NCBI GenBank assembly: GCA_030762895.1
Contig: CM061063.1
Coordinates: forward strand, 96,804,210 to 96,868,209
DNA length: 64,000 bases
Direction: 5' to 3'
From: Sophora flavescens
Lineage: Eukaryota; Streptophyta; Magnoliopsida; Fabales; Fabaceae
Positions 47,654 to 61,024 of the stretch are shown here, in pieces (position 1 is the first letter of the stretch; each line of letters begins with the position of its first letter). The translations under genes and the position numbers were made by a program. The notes beneath the pieces are model-generated. The model did no database searches. It was not told where the DNA came from and was given only the letters and a program-made list of their open reading frames with translations.

Positions 47654-50600
47654 TGTAACACCCCCACAAGGTATTACTACGTAACACATGCGGAATTTAA
47701 ATTTAAAAGATAATTTGCTAGTTTCTTTCGGAAAATAATTTATATCAGTGCATAAGCGTCTAAAATTGGGTATAAAAATTTGTCACGACTCCATACCTAA
47801 GCCTACACAAGCTTACAATCCTAGCCTGGCAAGCCTATTTAATTCAGAGATATACTTGAATAAAAGCTAGTTTTTTTACAAAAATTTCGACAGAGTCTCC
47901 TCCGTAATTCAAACATCCCAGGTAAAGGAACACCTGCTAAAATAATTACATTTTCATTCCAGAATTCCAGTTACACCAAATACCACCAGGCAGTAATATA
48001 CTAAAAATCGTTACATCAATAAGTTATACATGACCAAAAGGAAAACATAGGTTTTCATTCAAAAGAGATGCTCTCCGAGCCATAAACATTCCATTTTAAA
48101 ATAAAGACTCTCTAAGCCATACTCAAACATACTTATCAAAAATCTAAGTCTCAAACCCAAAGCTGGTCGTCTAAAAGTTATTCCTGAGGAAAACTCACGT
48201 GATCATTCCACAATCAAATACTTCATCAAACAACCAGATCTAAGTCTCTGAGTGACTTAGGAAGACTCCTCTGCACCATTTGTACTAAAGTACCCAGGGT
48301 ACAATAGCAAACCAAAAGAAACCTGATATATCTGTAAGGGTGAGATACTGACAAATGGATATATCACACAACTACCATATACACGATACATACATCACCT
48401 CAGCACAATAACATTTAATTATTATTCAGAGATAAAATGACAAGTGTTATACTAGTGGGTCTCATACCCGAACAATCAGTTTTGTAAAGATAATGCATGA
48501 CACTTCAATAATTAGGCTCTAAACTTAATCTCATGAGATACCAACATCGTTTTATCATTAAGAAAGAAAGAGTTGATCAGGCTCATACGCCCCGTTTGGC
48601 AAGTTGTCTCCATCACCTCATGCGCCCAGATCAACATCATCATGAATCCCTTATAACGGTCATTCGGATGTATACCTCATCGAATACCACATCTTAAGCG
48701 GGTATTCGGATAACTCAAGCACGTATGCTAATGGGGAAATGCATATGAATAAAAGACTTTTCGTTATCAAGACTTTTCTTTGTGTTCTCTCTTTTCCGTT
48801 GTCGAAGCCCAAAGCTAACGACTATTCACAATTTTCATTACTTGAAAATCAATAACACAGGACACGCAGTCCGAGTGCTCAATCACAACACCTTAGACCG
48901 ATGCCGCAGTCCAAGGTTGTGGTCGTAGAAACAATTATAATTTTATCCATGTTTTATTTCAACATGATAAGGACTCCTAGCCCATAACAACGAAATTAGG
49001 ACACACAGTCCTCAATTCCAAAATCAGGACTCCTAGCCCATAATATCACGATTGGGACCCTTGGTCCATAATTCTTGACACGAATCCCAGATCACGTGCA
49101 TACAACTGAATAATAGAGGCGACGTCTCACGAACTAGTATTCTCTTTCACATGTGCTTACTTTTCGCTCAGTGAAAATCAAAAACCAAAACAAAACCTCG
49201 GTCACTTATCCAAGTAACCGGAATGTTTCTAAATCATTTAGAAGAATATCTTTTTCTTTACAAAGTCTTTTATAAAACATTTGGAAATTCGTTCGCTTTT
49301 GAAATCCTTGATGGAATAAAGTGAAATATTTTCAAAGGGTCTTTCCTTCATAAAACACACCGTTCAAAAAGGTTTTCTCTCATACAAAACTTTTGATCAT
49401 TTTCTAAAAACCAAGATCTTATTCTACTGAAGTAAGCAGTTTATACAAGGAACTTTTATAAGTGAACCCAAAACTTTCAAAGTTCTATTCAAGGCTTATT
49501 AAGGCTTTTAATCCTTATAGTCATTGGGCACAGACTCAAGTCCGGCTTCATAAACTTCAATCAACAGTAATATATTCACATCAATAATAATATTACAGTT
49601 AATGACAGTTCATCACATATATATAATTCATAACACCTTAAAGCAAGTAATGTTCAACTCCATGTAATAACCACAATAGTTCAAGTAAACAAGTTATTCA
49701 AGTATTGGCTCAATATCACGATAATATTCACAACACTCAATTAAACACATACACACATGCATATAGTCATTGAATATCCCTAGGCAAGCTCCCCTTACCT
49801 TTGAAGACAAGTAAAGGATCCTCGTCTCAATGCTCACGTTAGTTCTAAGAGTGCAAGCTCTACTCCACCAAGTAAGCATAGCCGTGTTCAACATCACGGA
49901 GACACAAACCAAGCATTATAACAACAAACAAACTCACCAATTCAATTTTTCATCATCAAAACATATAATCAAAAGAAAACATACATTTAATTCAGTAAAT
50001 AGAATCGATTTCTCAATAATATCGATTTGGGTAAAAAGGATCCATAATTAAAATTGGGGAACATTTGATTTGGTTTGAGAAACATGAAATTGAACTTAGA
50101 AATCTCAAAATAAAGGTCCTAATTTGAATAAAACATAGTTAATTTCATAGAAACATAATCGATTTCAAATAAAGTCAAATTGGGGTTTAGGGTTCAAAGA
50201 GCAATTTGGGGAAATTTTGATTTAAATAGAGGATCATAAAATTAACCTTAGAAACCATTAATTACAAGTCCCAATTGCACTAAAACTGAACCAATTTCAT
50301 GATTAAAGTAAGATGAAAAGTTAGGGTTTCAAAATCAATTTGGGGATTTTTGAATCTAAGCAAAATAGATGAGGTTTTCACTTACCCAAGGAAGAAGAAG
50401 ATCTCATGGTGGTTGTTGAAGGCCAACCGGTGCGGTGGCAAACGGCGGTGACGACAGAGATACCAGACAGATCTGAAACGACGCGAGATGAAGAGCTGAG
50501 ATGCGCGGTTCTCCTCTTCGAGCAGTGGTCAGACTATGACTGATGACGGCAGCGGCGGAGGACGGCTCCAACACTTCCGCGGCGGAGACGGCGTCGAATG

Positions 50601-51493
50601 GAGGATCAAAAGAACCAGAACGTGCTAGACAAGGAGGATGAGCTTCTAGTCGCCTTCTTCACCCTTGGTACGGTCGAGTGACGGCCAGAGGCGAGCTGAA
50701 AGGTGGCGGTGCACGGCTGGTGGTGGTTCGTTCTCGTGGTGGAGCACATTTCCTGCACGGCGGAGCTCAGTCAAACGCATCAGGGATGCGGTGATCGGAG
50801 GAGGTGGACCGGATGCGTGGGTCACGCGGCTCTGGCGACGGTTCAGGCGGCATGGACGGCGCTGCTATGGTGAGAGGAAGGAGTAAGATGAAGTTAAGGG
50901 AGAAAAGGAGAAATGGGTTTTGGCTGAAACAGAAAGAAGAAAAGAAGGAAATATGGAGAAAAGAGTTGGGGGGCGTCGAGTGAGAGAGAGAGAAAAGAGA
51001 AAGTTGAGTTTTTAACTTATTATTTAGTGATAGGTACAAAAATGAGTGATAAATATTGAGTCTAAAATTAAGTACGTTTTTGGCTTTTGAATCTAAAAAT
51101 AAAGGGTGACAAATATATACTTTCAAAATTTGAAATAAAGTGGAGATTGATAGTTGAACTGATCAACTAAGAAAATCCACAGTCCAACATTTAATCTCCG
51201 GTTAATGTCAAACCAATTTATTTTCAAGTCTAAAATTAAATAGGATGAAATATGAAAATACTTTTATTTCAATCATATTATTTAAAACATTTTTTTGTAT
51301 TGGTAATAATAGTGACAATAACGTAAATTATTGTCTAGTAAGCGTGCATTCACTGAAATAAGTCAGTGCTAACGCACCCGATAAAATATTTTGAAGAGAG
51401 TAATTTAACTACTCAAACTAAACCACATAACAAAATAAACACAAACATCCAAATAAAATAATTAATCATATATGTAAAAACTAGGGTGTTACA
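47654..51493 (-). mobile_element. Solo LTR (Y-type), copy B only
   Basis: 3840 bp from TGTAACACCCCC to TGTTACA with GGGGG on both sides (47649-47653, 51494-51498). Copy A has the unoccupied site at about 22468-22476 (CCAGGAGGCGTGAAGG). It carries a GC-rich patch (50390-50890) and the GA tract typical of this LTR type, and no PBS or internal region. Short frames inside are not genes. Confidence 0.88.
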
Positions 51494-51500
51494 GGGGGCA

Positions 51501-51922
51501 TGAAGGTCATCAAGGCAGGGTCCGTTTGGTTTAGATTTTGATAGAATTGATTTTGAAGAATTGATTCTGAAGGAATTGATTTTAATAGAATTGATTTTGA
51601 AAAAATTGATTTGTATTTGGTAATGATATGTTGCAAAAGTGAGTTTAAAAGAATGATTTGTGTTTGGATGATAAAAGTAAAATCACTTTTGTCGTGTAAA
51701 TATAAAGAATTTTGTGGGTCCCACACCCATAATCAATTCTACTCAATGGAAAAGCTAGAAATTCTTGCTTCCACCAGAATCAATTCTACCCACCTAGGAA
51801 TCATTTATTTTCAATGGAATTTTGTAACCAAACACATGAATAGTGCTCAAACTTGATTTTGAACGGTGCAAATGGAATTTTGGATCCTAAACTACAGTTT
51901 GTTACTGCAAACCAAACGGGCA
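51501..51922. mobile_element. Candidate TIR MITE (copy B)
   Basis: Counterpart of 22488-22893 with ends GGGTCCGTTTGGTTT and AAACCAAACGGGC. Just beyond, GTAGTTACCTTGGGC (51927 onward) is the empty form of the site where LTR X inserted in copy A. Confidence 0.45.
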
Positions 51923-52846
51923 CGCAGTAGTTACCTTGGGCTTCATTTTATTTTCAATTATTATTATTCCTGTTACTACTAATTGAAAGTACAATTCATT
52001 ATTACTACTAAGACATGTGAATGTTTTTTTTTTGACACAAGAGAGACATGTGGATGTTATAATCAATTAGTGCCCGTTTGGTTTGTAGTTGCAAACTGCA
52101 ATTTGGGACCCAAAATTCTGTTTGCACTATTCAAAATCAAGTTTGAGCACTCTAGATGTTGTGAATGTTATAACTTATAATCTAGTCTATAAAACCACTT
52201 GGTCAAAGACCACTAGTACACTACACGGGAATCTATTCATGAATCATGTATGTTATATGGTGGCATGTTAACTTATATCAATGTGCTTAACATAGTAGTT
52301 AGAGGTAAAATCAATTTTAATTAATAGTTGATCATTTTGATATGACAACGGTTATTTTATTATAATATTTTAATATCCTCGCTCCATATTTTTTTAGCAC
52401 TCTCTCTCCCTAAATTTATGATTTGATCATAGAATGTTGTTGACTGTGTTGTCATGGTTGATTGGTTGCTATCATCAAAAAAAGTTTCAAAATTAAAATC
52501 TCATATTTTTTTTAAACAAACATGGTGTGCAAAAGCATCACAACAACACAAGGCATCCCAACTAGGTTGGCACCCCAAGTGATACATCATATGCAGCACC
52601 CCATTAAAATCTCATTATTCTTATCTAAGATCAACGATATTACAAGATAGATTAAATGAATTAATCATATTATATATTAAAAGTGATATGCCAGAATTAC
52701 CTGATTAACATTGATAAATATATTTTAATCACAAAAAGTTAAAAAATTAATTAATATGAAGATTTATAATTTATATTACATTCGCTTTAAAAGTTTTGTC
52801 TAAGATCACAAAAATTTTAGAGACCGCCCTAGCTATATGTGTCACC
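51923..52846. other. Flank of LTR Y in copy B
   Basis: It matches 29655-30568. It holds an inverted MITE arm (52072-52150) and the 99-bp LINE tail (52505-52603) with TSD TTAAAATCTCAT (52493-52504, 52604-52615). It ends TCACC. No gene. Confidence 0.75.
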
Positions 52847-55800
52847 TGTAACACCCCCACTAGGTATTACTACCTAACACATGCGTAATTTAAATTAAAA
52901 GGATAATTTGTTGGTTGCTTTCGGAAAATAATTTATATAAGTACATAAGCGTCTGAAATTGGGTATAAAAATTTATCATGACTCCAAACCTAAGCCTTGA
53001 TCGGCACACCGGCTTACAATACTAGCCAGGCAAGCCTATTTAACTTAGAGATATACTTGAATAAAAGCTAGTATTTTTACAAAAATTTCGACAGAGTCTC
53101 CTCTGTAATTCGAACATCCCAGGTAAAAGAACACCTGCTAAAATAATTACATTTTCATTCTAGAATTCCAGTTACACCAACTACAACCAAACAGTAATAT
53201 GCTAAAAATAGTTACATCAATAAGCTATACATGACCAAAAGGAAAAGCTCAGGTTTTCATTCAAAAGAGATTCTCCCCGAGCCATAAACATTCCATTTTA
53301 AAATAAAGGCTTTCTGAGCCATACTCATACATACTATCAAAAATCTAAGTCTCAAACCCTACGTTGGTCATTCTAAAAGTTATTCCTGAGGTAAACTCAC
53401 ATGGTCATTCCACAGTCAAATACTTCATCAAACAACTAGATCTAAGTCTCTAAGTGACTTAGGAAGTCTCATCTGCACCATCCGTACTAAAGTACACATA
53501 GTACAATAGCGAACTAGAAGAAACCTGATATATCTGTAAGGGTGAGATGCCGACAAATGGATATATCACACAACAACCATATACATGATACATACATCAC
53601 CTCAGCACATTAACATTTGATTATTATTCAGAGATAAAATAACAAGTGTTATATCAGTGGGTCTCATACCCGAACAATCAGTTTTGTAAAGAGAATGCAT
53701 GACACTTCAATCACCAGGCTATAATCTTAATCTCTTGAGATACCAACACCGTTTTAGCATTAAGAAAGAAAGAGTTGATCAGGCTCAAACGCCACGTTTG
53801 GCAAGTTGTCTCCGTCACCTCATGCACCCGGATCAACATCATCACGAATCCCTTATAACGGCCATTCGGATGTATACCTCATCGAATACCACATCTTAAG
53901 CGGGTATTCGGTTAACTCAAGAACGTCTTCTAAGGGGAAATGCATATGAATAAAAGACTTTTCATTATGGAGACTTTTCATTATGTTCACTCTTTTCCGT
54001 TGTCAAAGGCCAAAGCTAACGACTATTCACAATTTTCATTACTTGAAAATCAATAAAACAGGATACGCAATCCGAGTGCTCAATCACAACACCTTAGACC
54101 GATGCAGTAGTCCAAGGTTGTGGTCGTAGAAATAATTATAATTTTATCCATGTTTTATTTCAACAGGATAAGGACTCCAAGCCCATAACAACGAAATTAG
54201 GACACATAGTCTTCAATTCCAAAATTAGGACTCTTAGCCCATAATATCATGATTAGGACCCTTGGTCCATAATTCTTGACACGGATCCCAGATCGCATGC
54301 ATATAACTGAATACTAGAGGCGACGTCTCGCGAACTGGTATTCTCTTTCACATATGCTTACTTTTCACTCAGTGAAAATCAAAACCAAAACAAAACCTCG
54401 TTCACTTATCCAAGTAACCAGAACATTTCTAAATCATTTAGGAGAAAATATTTTCTTTTACAATGTCTTTTATAAAACATTTGGAAATTCGTTTTCCTTT
54501 GAAATCCTTGATGGAATAAAGTCAAATATTTTCAAAGGGGTTTTTCCTTCATGAAACACATAGTTCGAAAAAGGTTTTCTCTCGTACAAACTTTGGATCA
54601 CAAAATGGTAGTTTCTATTGACTTAAAAACACTTCAACATTTCTTTTCAAAACTAGAATCTCGTTCTTTTGAAGTAAGCGATTTAAACAAGGATCTTTTA
54701 TAAATGAAACGAATACTTTCAAACTTCTATTCAAGGCTTATTAAGGCTTTTAGTCCTTATAATCATTGTGCACAGACTCAAGTCCGGCTTTTCAAATTTC
54801 AGCCAACAGTAATATATTCTCAACAATAATATCATAGTTAACGACAGTTCATCACATATATATACAACTCACAATACTTTAAGGCAAGTAATAATCAACT
54901 TCAACTATTAATCACAATAGTTCAAGTAAACAAGTCATTCAAGTATTTGCTCCATATCACAATAATATTCATAACACTCAATTAAACACATACACACATG
55001 CATATAGTTATTGAATATCCCTAGGCAAGCTCCCCTACCTTTGAAGACAAGTAAGGATCCTCGTCTTAATTCTCACGTTAGCTCCAAGAGTGTAACTATC
55101 TACTCCATCAAGCAAGCATAGCCGTGTCAAACGTCTCAGAGAGGGAATCCAACAACGTGCAACAACCAGAAATCAAGAAATCAATTACTCATAATCAAAC
55201 ACCCACTCTAATTGGATTTGAATGCTTAATTTCACAAAATGGAGCCAATTTCAAAGAAATCAGATTTGGGGTTTAGGGTTCATCACATTATTTGGGGAAA
55301 AATTTATTTGATTAGAGAATCATGAAACTAAACTTAGAAATTATAAATTAAAAGTCCTAATTGCACTAAAATACAACCAATTTCATGATTTGGGTAAAAT
55401 GAAAAGTTGGGGTTTTCAAAATAAAATTGGGGATTTTCAACTAGAAGAGGTTATGGTGAAGTACTCACCCAAGATGTCAAGAAAAGAGGACATGGTGGCT
55501 GTTGCAATGGCCGACGCGGTGGCTGGCGATGGAGGGGCGGCATAGCACCGCAAAACAGATCTGAAACAACCATGACCCAAGAAAATGAAGACAAGCTTTT
55601 GAGGAAGGAGAAGGTGTTTAAGCTGACAAGGGAAGGGGTAAACCACCATGGAAGGTGGCAGCGGAGCTTACCTCGAGGGAGGGTGGCGCGTTTCGCGCTG
55701 GAGAACGCGAGCAGGCTGCACGTTTTGTGGTTCCTCACGTCGACAACGACACAGATCCGAGCTGCTTCAGGTAGTGGCGGTCAACACAGTGTCGCGGCTG

Positions 55801-56440
55801 TGCACGGTGGCGGCGTGCGATTTGGAACAGAAAGTGGGAAGGAGAAGAAATGCAGTATGAGAGGGAGGAAGAAGAAGAAGAGAGGAAAGGAAAGAAAGAA
55901 GAGAGGAAAGGGGAGGGTATCAGGTGTGATGAGGGAAAGGAGAGAGTATTTATGTTTTTAACTCAACATTTAGTGATAGGTACAAAAATGAGTGAAAAAA
56001 TATTGAGTCTACAAATATACATGTTTTTTGTTTTTGAATCTAAAAATAAAGGTTGATAAATATATACTTTCGAAATTTGAAATAAAGTAGAGATTGATAG
56101 TTGAATTGATCAACTAAGAAAATCCACGGTCCAACATTTAATATACGATTAATGTCGAACCAGTTTATTTTCAAATCTAAAATTAAATAGAATGAAAATA
56201 TGGAAATGCTTTTCTCTTAATCATATTATTTTAAAAAAAATTCTATACTGGTAATAATAGTGACAATAACGTAAATTATTGTCTAGTAAGCGTGCATTCA
56301 CTGAAATAAATCAGTGCTAACGCACCCAATAAAATATTTTGAAGAGAGTAATTTAATTACTCAAACTAAACCACATAACAAAATAAACATAAACATCCAA
56401 ATAAATAATTAATCTTGTGTGTAAAAACTAGGGTGTTACA
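52847..56440 (-). mobile_element. Solo LTR Y, copy B (3594 bp)
   Basis: TGTAACACCCCC at 52847 to TGTTACA at 56440 with TCACC on each side (52842-52846, 56441-56445). It is the uninterrupted partner of 30569-35772. Both Y copies keep a 95-codon minus-strand frame (55738-55451 and 35206-34919), but it lies in the GC-rich LTR patch and is explained by common descent. Confidence 0.88.
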
Positions 56441-57310
56441 TCACCATCCTCATAGCATGTATAGCTTTCCTCTTGGATACCATAAGAGGCACTGCGGCTT
56501 TTTAGGATTCAAATTTTTGTTTCCTCTTATAGGAAACCTTCTTAATCATCTAACAAACTTCTCCTTCCTTATAGTAAGACCAGTTAGGAATGCACAATAC
56601 TTTTCAATCTTTTCATCAAGAAATTCTGCAGCCAATTGCTAAATTATATGTTCATGCACCAAAACACATCTCTCATGCTCCACAACTAATGGAATAGATG
56701 AAATTTATGAGACATGGTTCTTACTAAACTACAAATGAAATTCGTGTCATTCAGCAGTGGTCCTCTTTCAACAAACCATAAATGCTAATAGCTAGCCTAG
56801 ACATTTAACCAAGTAAAAAAGTCATACAACCATTCATGTATAACAAATAAAAAATATTTGCAGCTACTTCATAACATTCTATAACCAAATTATGATGGAT
56901 GCTTCTATGGTGCCTTTGATAATTTGACTGCATCAATGCAGTTTTGATACGAAGCAATAGATAAAGAGTTATATCATTTTTTAATTTACAATTATGTCCT
57001 TTGATTATCTTTTTTAATTTGCCAAAGTCCTATCATGCGCGCCAACCAAGGCATTGATAAAATCAAATTGGAAGCCAAAATGCTGAAGCTGGAAGTCGAA
57101 CACTGAACATTGAAAAGTAAACAAAGTAATGCGACCACTAGGCTAGACCATCAGCTTGCTATTAGTTACGAATTTAAACATATACATATATTCATCACAA
57201 AACCTATGAATTTCATATAGATTTAATTATTGAGTTGGTCCCTAAACTATTTGAGTGAAAAATTTTAGTTCTTGAAATGATAATAGTAAAATAATAAAAT
57301 GATAATAGTA
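56441..57310 (-). other. Flank of LTR Y with second copy of the coding-like relic
   Basis: 56446-56695 (minus strand) repeats the unrecognised relic of 35778-36027, with a CAG-to-TAG change. The rest matches 36028-36300 except for the insert at 56884-57213. Confidence 0.45.
56884..57213 (-). mobile_element. Candidate SINE present only in copy B
   Basis: About 330 bp absent from copy A (empty site TTCTATATAGATTT near 36211). On the minus strand TAGCCTAGTGG (near 57138-57148) fits an A box and GTGTTCGACTTCC (near 57092-57104) an imperfect B box. Flanks share only TATA, so the TSD is weak. Part of the insert may be unrelated. Confidence 0.45.
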
Positions 57311-57618
57311 AATATGATTTTGAAATTCAAATTAGAGTAAAAATTAATAGTTGAACTGATCAACTAAGAAAATACTCAGTCCAAAATTTAATCTCCGATA
57401 AATGTCAAACCAAAATATTTTTAACTCTAAAATTAAATAGAATGAGAATATGAAAATGCTTTTCTCTTAATCTTATTATTTAAAATATTTTTCTGTACCG
57501 GTATAATAGTGACAATAACGTAAATTATTGTCTAGTAAGCGTGCATTCACTGAAATAAGTCAGTGCTAACGCACCCAATAAAATATTTAATCACAGGTGT
57601 AAAAACTAGGGTGTTACA
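57311..57618 (-). mobile_element. Truncated 3' LTR of element E4
   Basis: It matches the U3 start of the E2 LTR, ending TGTTACA at 57618, but only about 300 bp remain. A further stretch of roughly 70-80 bp is missing near 57590. It stops where copy B homology begins. Confidence 0.8.
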
Positions 57619-59039
57619 TTACTACCCCTCTAAAAAAAATTTCGTCCTCGAAATTTCGTAGCTCAAAACTAAACAGGATGTTGTAATCACACCTTAACCC
57701 TAAAATCTTACTTTGTATTCTCGTCGCTTTATTCCTTTCATCTATAACTCTATAACAAGTTCGATTCTTATGTCACTCTACTTAACCTTTAACTACATCT
57801 AAGCCTGAGTTGCACATGATAAACTTTGCACCAAGAACCTAAGAAATTCAATCTTATTGAAATTGAATCTTACCATATCCAACATAGTCCGTTCTCTTCT
57901 TAATTCCTCTCGAATCTTTTGCCTACTTCGATTTCATATCCTTCATCTGCCTCTCATTTTCAAGTTTAAGAAATTTCCCATGCACATCTACCCTATTGTC
58001 CAAGGAAAACACACAACTCCTAACAATTCCTCCATCTGAAGACATAGCTCTAGCACTTATGCAAGGAAGTGCTTGTATCATATCTGCCCTTATCTTATAA
58101 ATTTGCAGCTGAGAAAAGAGATTATAAAACAAAGTTTCTCTAAGGCCATTACCCTTAGGAGCTGCACCAAAGCGAAACCAAGAAATCCAGGTGGACACTC
58201 CCCAATGGCAAATCTTGGATTTTAAAATGTCCAGTTCCTACTATGGATCATCAGCCACATATTTACCAGAATAAGACCTCAAAGATTATAAACATTTCAC
58301 CATAGCTTATTACACTCGAAAGACACAATCAAAACTTAAATCACATCTTGCCTCAAAATTTGTCTGCTAGAAAAACTTCTTCAACACCTTATCCTCGTGA
58401 CGAATATCAAGTTCAACCTTAACTGTCACATATATCAACCTTCAACTCAAAGTACACAATTATAGTCTTAGTTTCCTTTGGACTGATTCCACCACTCCAA
58501 ATTATATCATAGTCATTCATTTCAATCTTAAAGAATACGATTACATTCCTCCATGCAACTACAACCAAAAGGAATCACTTCAGTTTGAATTATCCCAAAA
58601 TCATAATTCTTAAACTTTTCTAACAGCTTAGTTTCACTCAAGAACTCCTCTTTACTATTTCCATCCAGCTTAAGGAAAACTACCATATATATTTTTCCGT
58701 TAATCCTCGGACTCACGAAGTCAACATTAACCATAAACGTTGATCACTATTCTAAATTCCTTTAATGATATATCTGTCTCGATCACGATAATATCCATTG
58801 TAATCATCTCACTCAATGATGTTGAACTTAAGGGTCCTCATAGTACCATTCACATCTATACATTAACGAAGCTCCTATCAACTCTGGTTTGTCCTACCAT
58901 AGAGATGTCAAAAATTAGGTACCACATTATCTCCCAACTAACCTGCTAAAGATAGGTTATCTCATTACTTATCCATCCCACTGAGGATGATCAGTTGGAC
59001 ATAGCCTCAACTTAGTCCTCAACACTTAAAGCAAACTTA

Positions 59040-59230
59040 ACCGACACAAGTTGATAAACTTCCATTTTTCATCTGAAACAACACTTGAAGATACTCCACG
59101 AAGTCTGAACAATCCTCTGATACATTATTCGGTTCACTAACTCTGCATAGTAGATCTTAACTTGTAAGAAGCGTGTAGACTTCACCAGTCGATCCACGAT
59201 CACTTGAATTCAAACAAGACTCATGTAGGT
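59040..59230 (-). pseudogene. Ty3/Gypsy integrase core fragment
   Basis: Conceptual minus-strand reading, allowing stops and frame changes, gives a VDRL-KS--F stretch followed by YYAELVNRI and an IVQT-W segment. This is the layout of the integrase core (in the family, DRLTKSAHF then the YAELY and EIVRLHG region). It is heavily mutated and the catalytic D,D,E set cannot be traced. Confidence 0.4.
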
Positions 59231-60259
59231 CTTCAGAAAACTCATAACAAATATTCATGGCAATGCCAATCTCTTAACAAGGAAGGTCTCAATTGTTAAA
59301 CTATCCCTTTTTTCACTGTACTCGACTAACTCTGACATCTTGAGGTAGAGATATCCAACTCATGACTGATGAGATAGGACACACATCAACATTTGGAGAA
59401 TACATAGAACTAAGATGATCAATGACAACAAGTACTTTCGAACCGCAACAAGATATGACCTTAGTGATCGTAAAAGAATTTCTCAAGAAAAGAAAATTTT
59501 TCTTGATTTCACTTTCACATAAGCATAGAAAAGATTTTCATTAATTGAAGGATACAGGAATATCCAGTATGGAAAAAGATCATCCATCAGGTTCGTGGGT
59601 GTAAAAATGCATGATCAATACACATTTACAAACATGAATCTAATACAGTTCATTTTTCCACAAGAATCTTCCAGTGGATTTAAGGAATCAGAGGTGAATA
59701 ATGTCTAATCCAAAGAGGATTAATTCTTATTCTTAGTACAAGGAATTCACAAAATGATGACTTTCACCTCTACCAAAAATAGAAGGGACGAAACTAAGTT
59801 TCACCAAGAAACTCCTGCTATCACGAAATTATCTGGGTTATAACTCAAGAAATAGTCATAACCACTTCTCTCAACAAAATGTGAAAGTATCCAGACCAAT
59901 GGATTCCGTTAATTCAATTCACTCAAATGTCTAATACATCGAGGATCATTTAGAAGTGTGAGTACGACTTCTCACAAACAAAGAAATGTATAACTGGAAA
60001 TTTATGAATCAGCATAACTAATTCATAAGTCCTGACAGACTGCAAATTAAAATCAGAAAATATGTCTGACACATACCAACTTCACTGTTGTGATTATCTA
60101 ATACAATCATAGGATTTGAGAAATAAATGTCAACTGACAAATACAAGAGAATCAAAGGGTACAGTGAAGAGTTCCTTGATCACGAGACACTCACCCAAGA
60201 TCGAAAATCCACTCGATTCATCTTGGTTCCAACCAACATACATGTCTTTCTAGCCAAGC

Positions 60260-60487
60260 TTAGTATGACCACCTTGAATTGAGTACAATCCCGGACAACT
60301 TAATCAATCGATCAAACATGCAAAGAGTTGATATTTCTTCATAAACTGAATTGACGACGCAAAATCTTAGATAGGTCATCACCCAAATCTGGTAATAACT
60401 CGTCTTCAAGTCGATCTTTGAGTAGACGACAACTCCTCGAAATAGATTTACCAAATCAACTACGCAAGTCAGAGAATGCTTGTTCAA
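60260..60487 (-). pseudogene. Ty3/Gypsy reverse transcriptase fragment
   Basis: One 75-codon frame contains YSKIDLKTSYYQIWV, matching the Ty3/Gypsy RT motif that carries the first catalytic Asp (usually FSKIDLRSGYHQI). Preceding residues VDLVNLFRGVVV fit the IDDLFDQLKGA segment. The YIDD box was not found downstream, so the domain is broken. Confidence 0.7.
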
Positions 60488-61000
60488 AATTCGTTCTTTT
60501 ACTTAGTTGTCAGAAATCCACACGGAGACACGAGCCTTCACACAACATTGGGGCTTCACAAGGAAAACACTCGGTTCAGGCCAATGATCTTCCAGTTGAA
60601 TCGAATCGTCCCACCCGTTTTAACATGGTAGGCAACATCCTACACAAAGCGACAGAGATCTAATCGAATCCAGAAACTAGATCAATCTAAAATCAATGTC
60701 TTTTGCTAACCCAAAAACCTAGAGTATTTCCAGGGAACACTCCCGGAAAAAACCCTACACACAAGCACCTTGTTTCGAATGTCTGACACGATTCGCAAGG
60801 ATAATCGAATGTCATATTCGAACCCAAGTAACATTCAAGATCTAAGGTCTCCCAGGACATAAAACCCATGGAAAACCATCAAGAAAACACATTCTTATGC
60901 GTTTTTCACACATTGCTTCAACCAGAAACAATTCAAACAAGAACCAACCAGAGATCACACAACAAAAACTTAACAGACCTATTCCCCAAAGATCCCGAAA

Positions 61001-61022
61001 GACTCGACCAGCTCTGATACCA
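61001..61022 (-). other. Primer binding site of E4, initiator tRNA-Met type
   Basis: Reads TGGTATCAGAGCTGG on the minus strand, two bases inside the LTR end at 61025, with the same spacing as E1. Confidence 0.88.
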
Positions 61023-61024
61023 TT

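Larger units (their letters stand above)
37488..57310 (+). other. Segmental duplication copy B
   Basis: The direct repeat partner of 9194-36300. It carries B-only insertions: the block 38931-42135 with a Stowaway MITE and an eL36 retrocopy, the AGO4-like retrocopy, the solo LTR at 47654, and a SINE-like insert at 56884. It lacks the LINE/E2 complex, LTR X and the Ogre-like LTR of copy A. Confidence 0.85.
57619..61000 (-). mobile_element. Decayed internal region of E4
   Basis: It starts with the inverted polypurine tract (57619-57655). The first 1.1 kb matches E2's internal remnant. Further right are a worn integrase segment (near 59040-59230) and an RT fragment (60260-60487), in the order expected for Ty3/Gypsy read on the minus strand (PBS, RT, IN, PPT). 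No zinc knuckle or protease is recognisable. The region is only 3.4 kb, so much is deleted or diverged. Confidence 0.7.

Noticed and set aside
50390..51126. Possible GC-rich gene with frames of 73 and 119 codons
   Set aside because: It is the same GC/GA-rich LTR patch as in E2 and Y, inside a solo LTR with defined ends.
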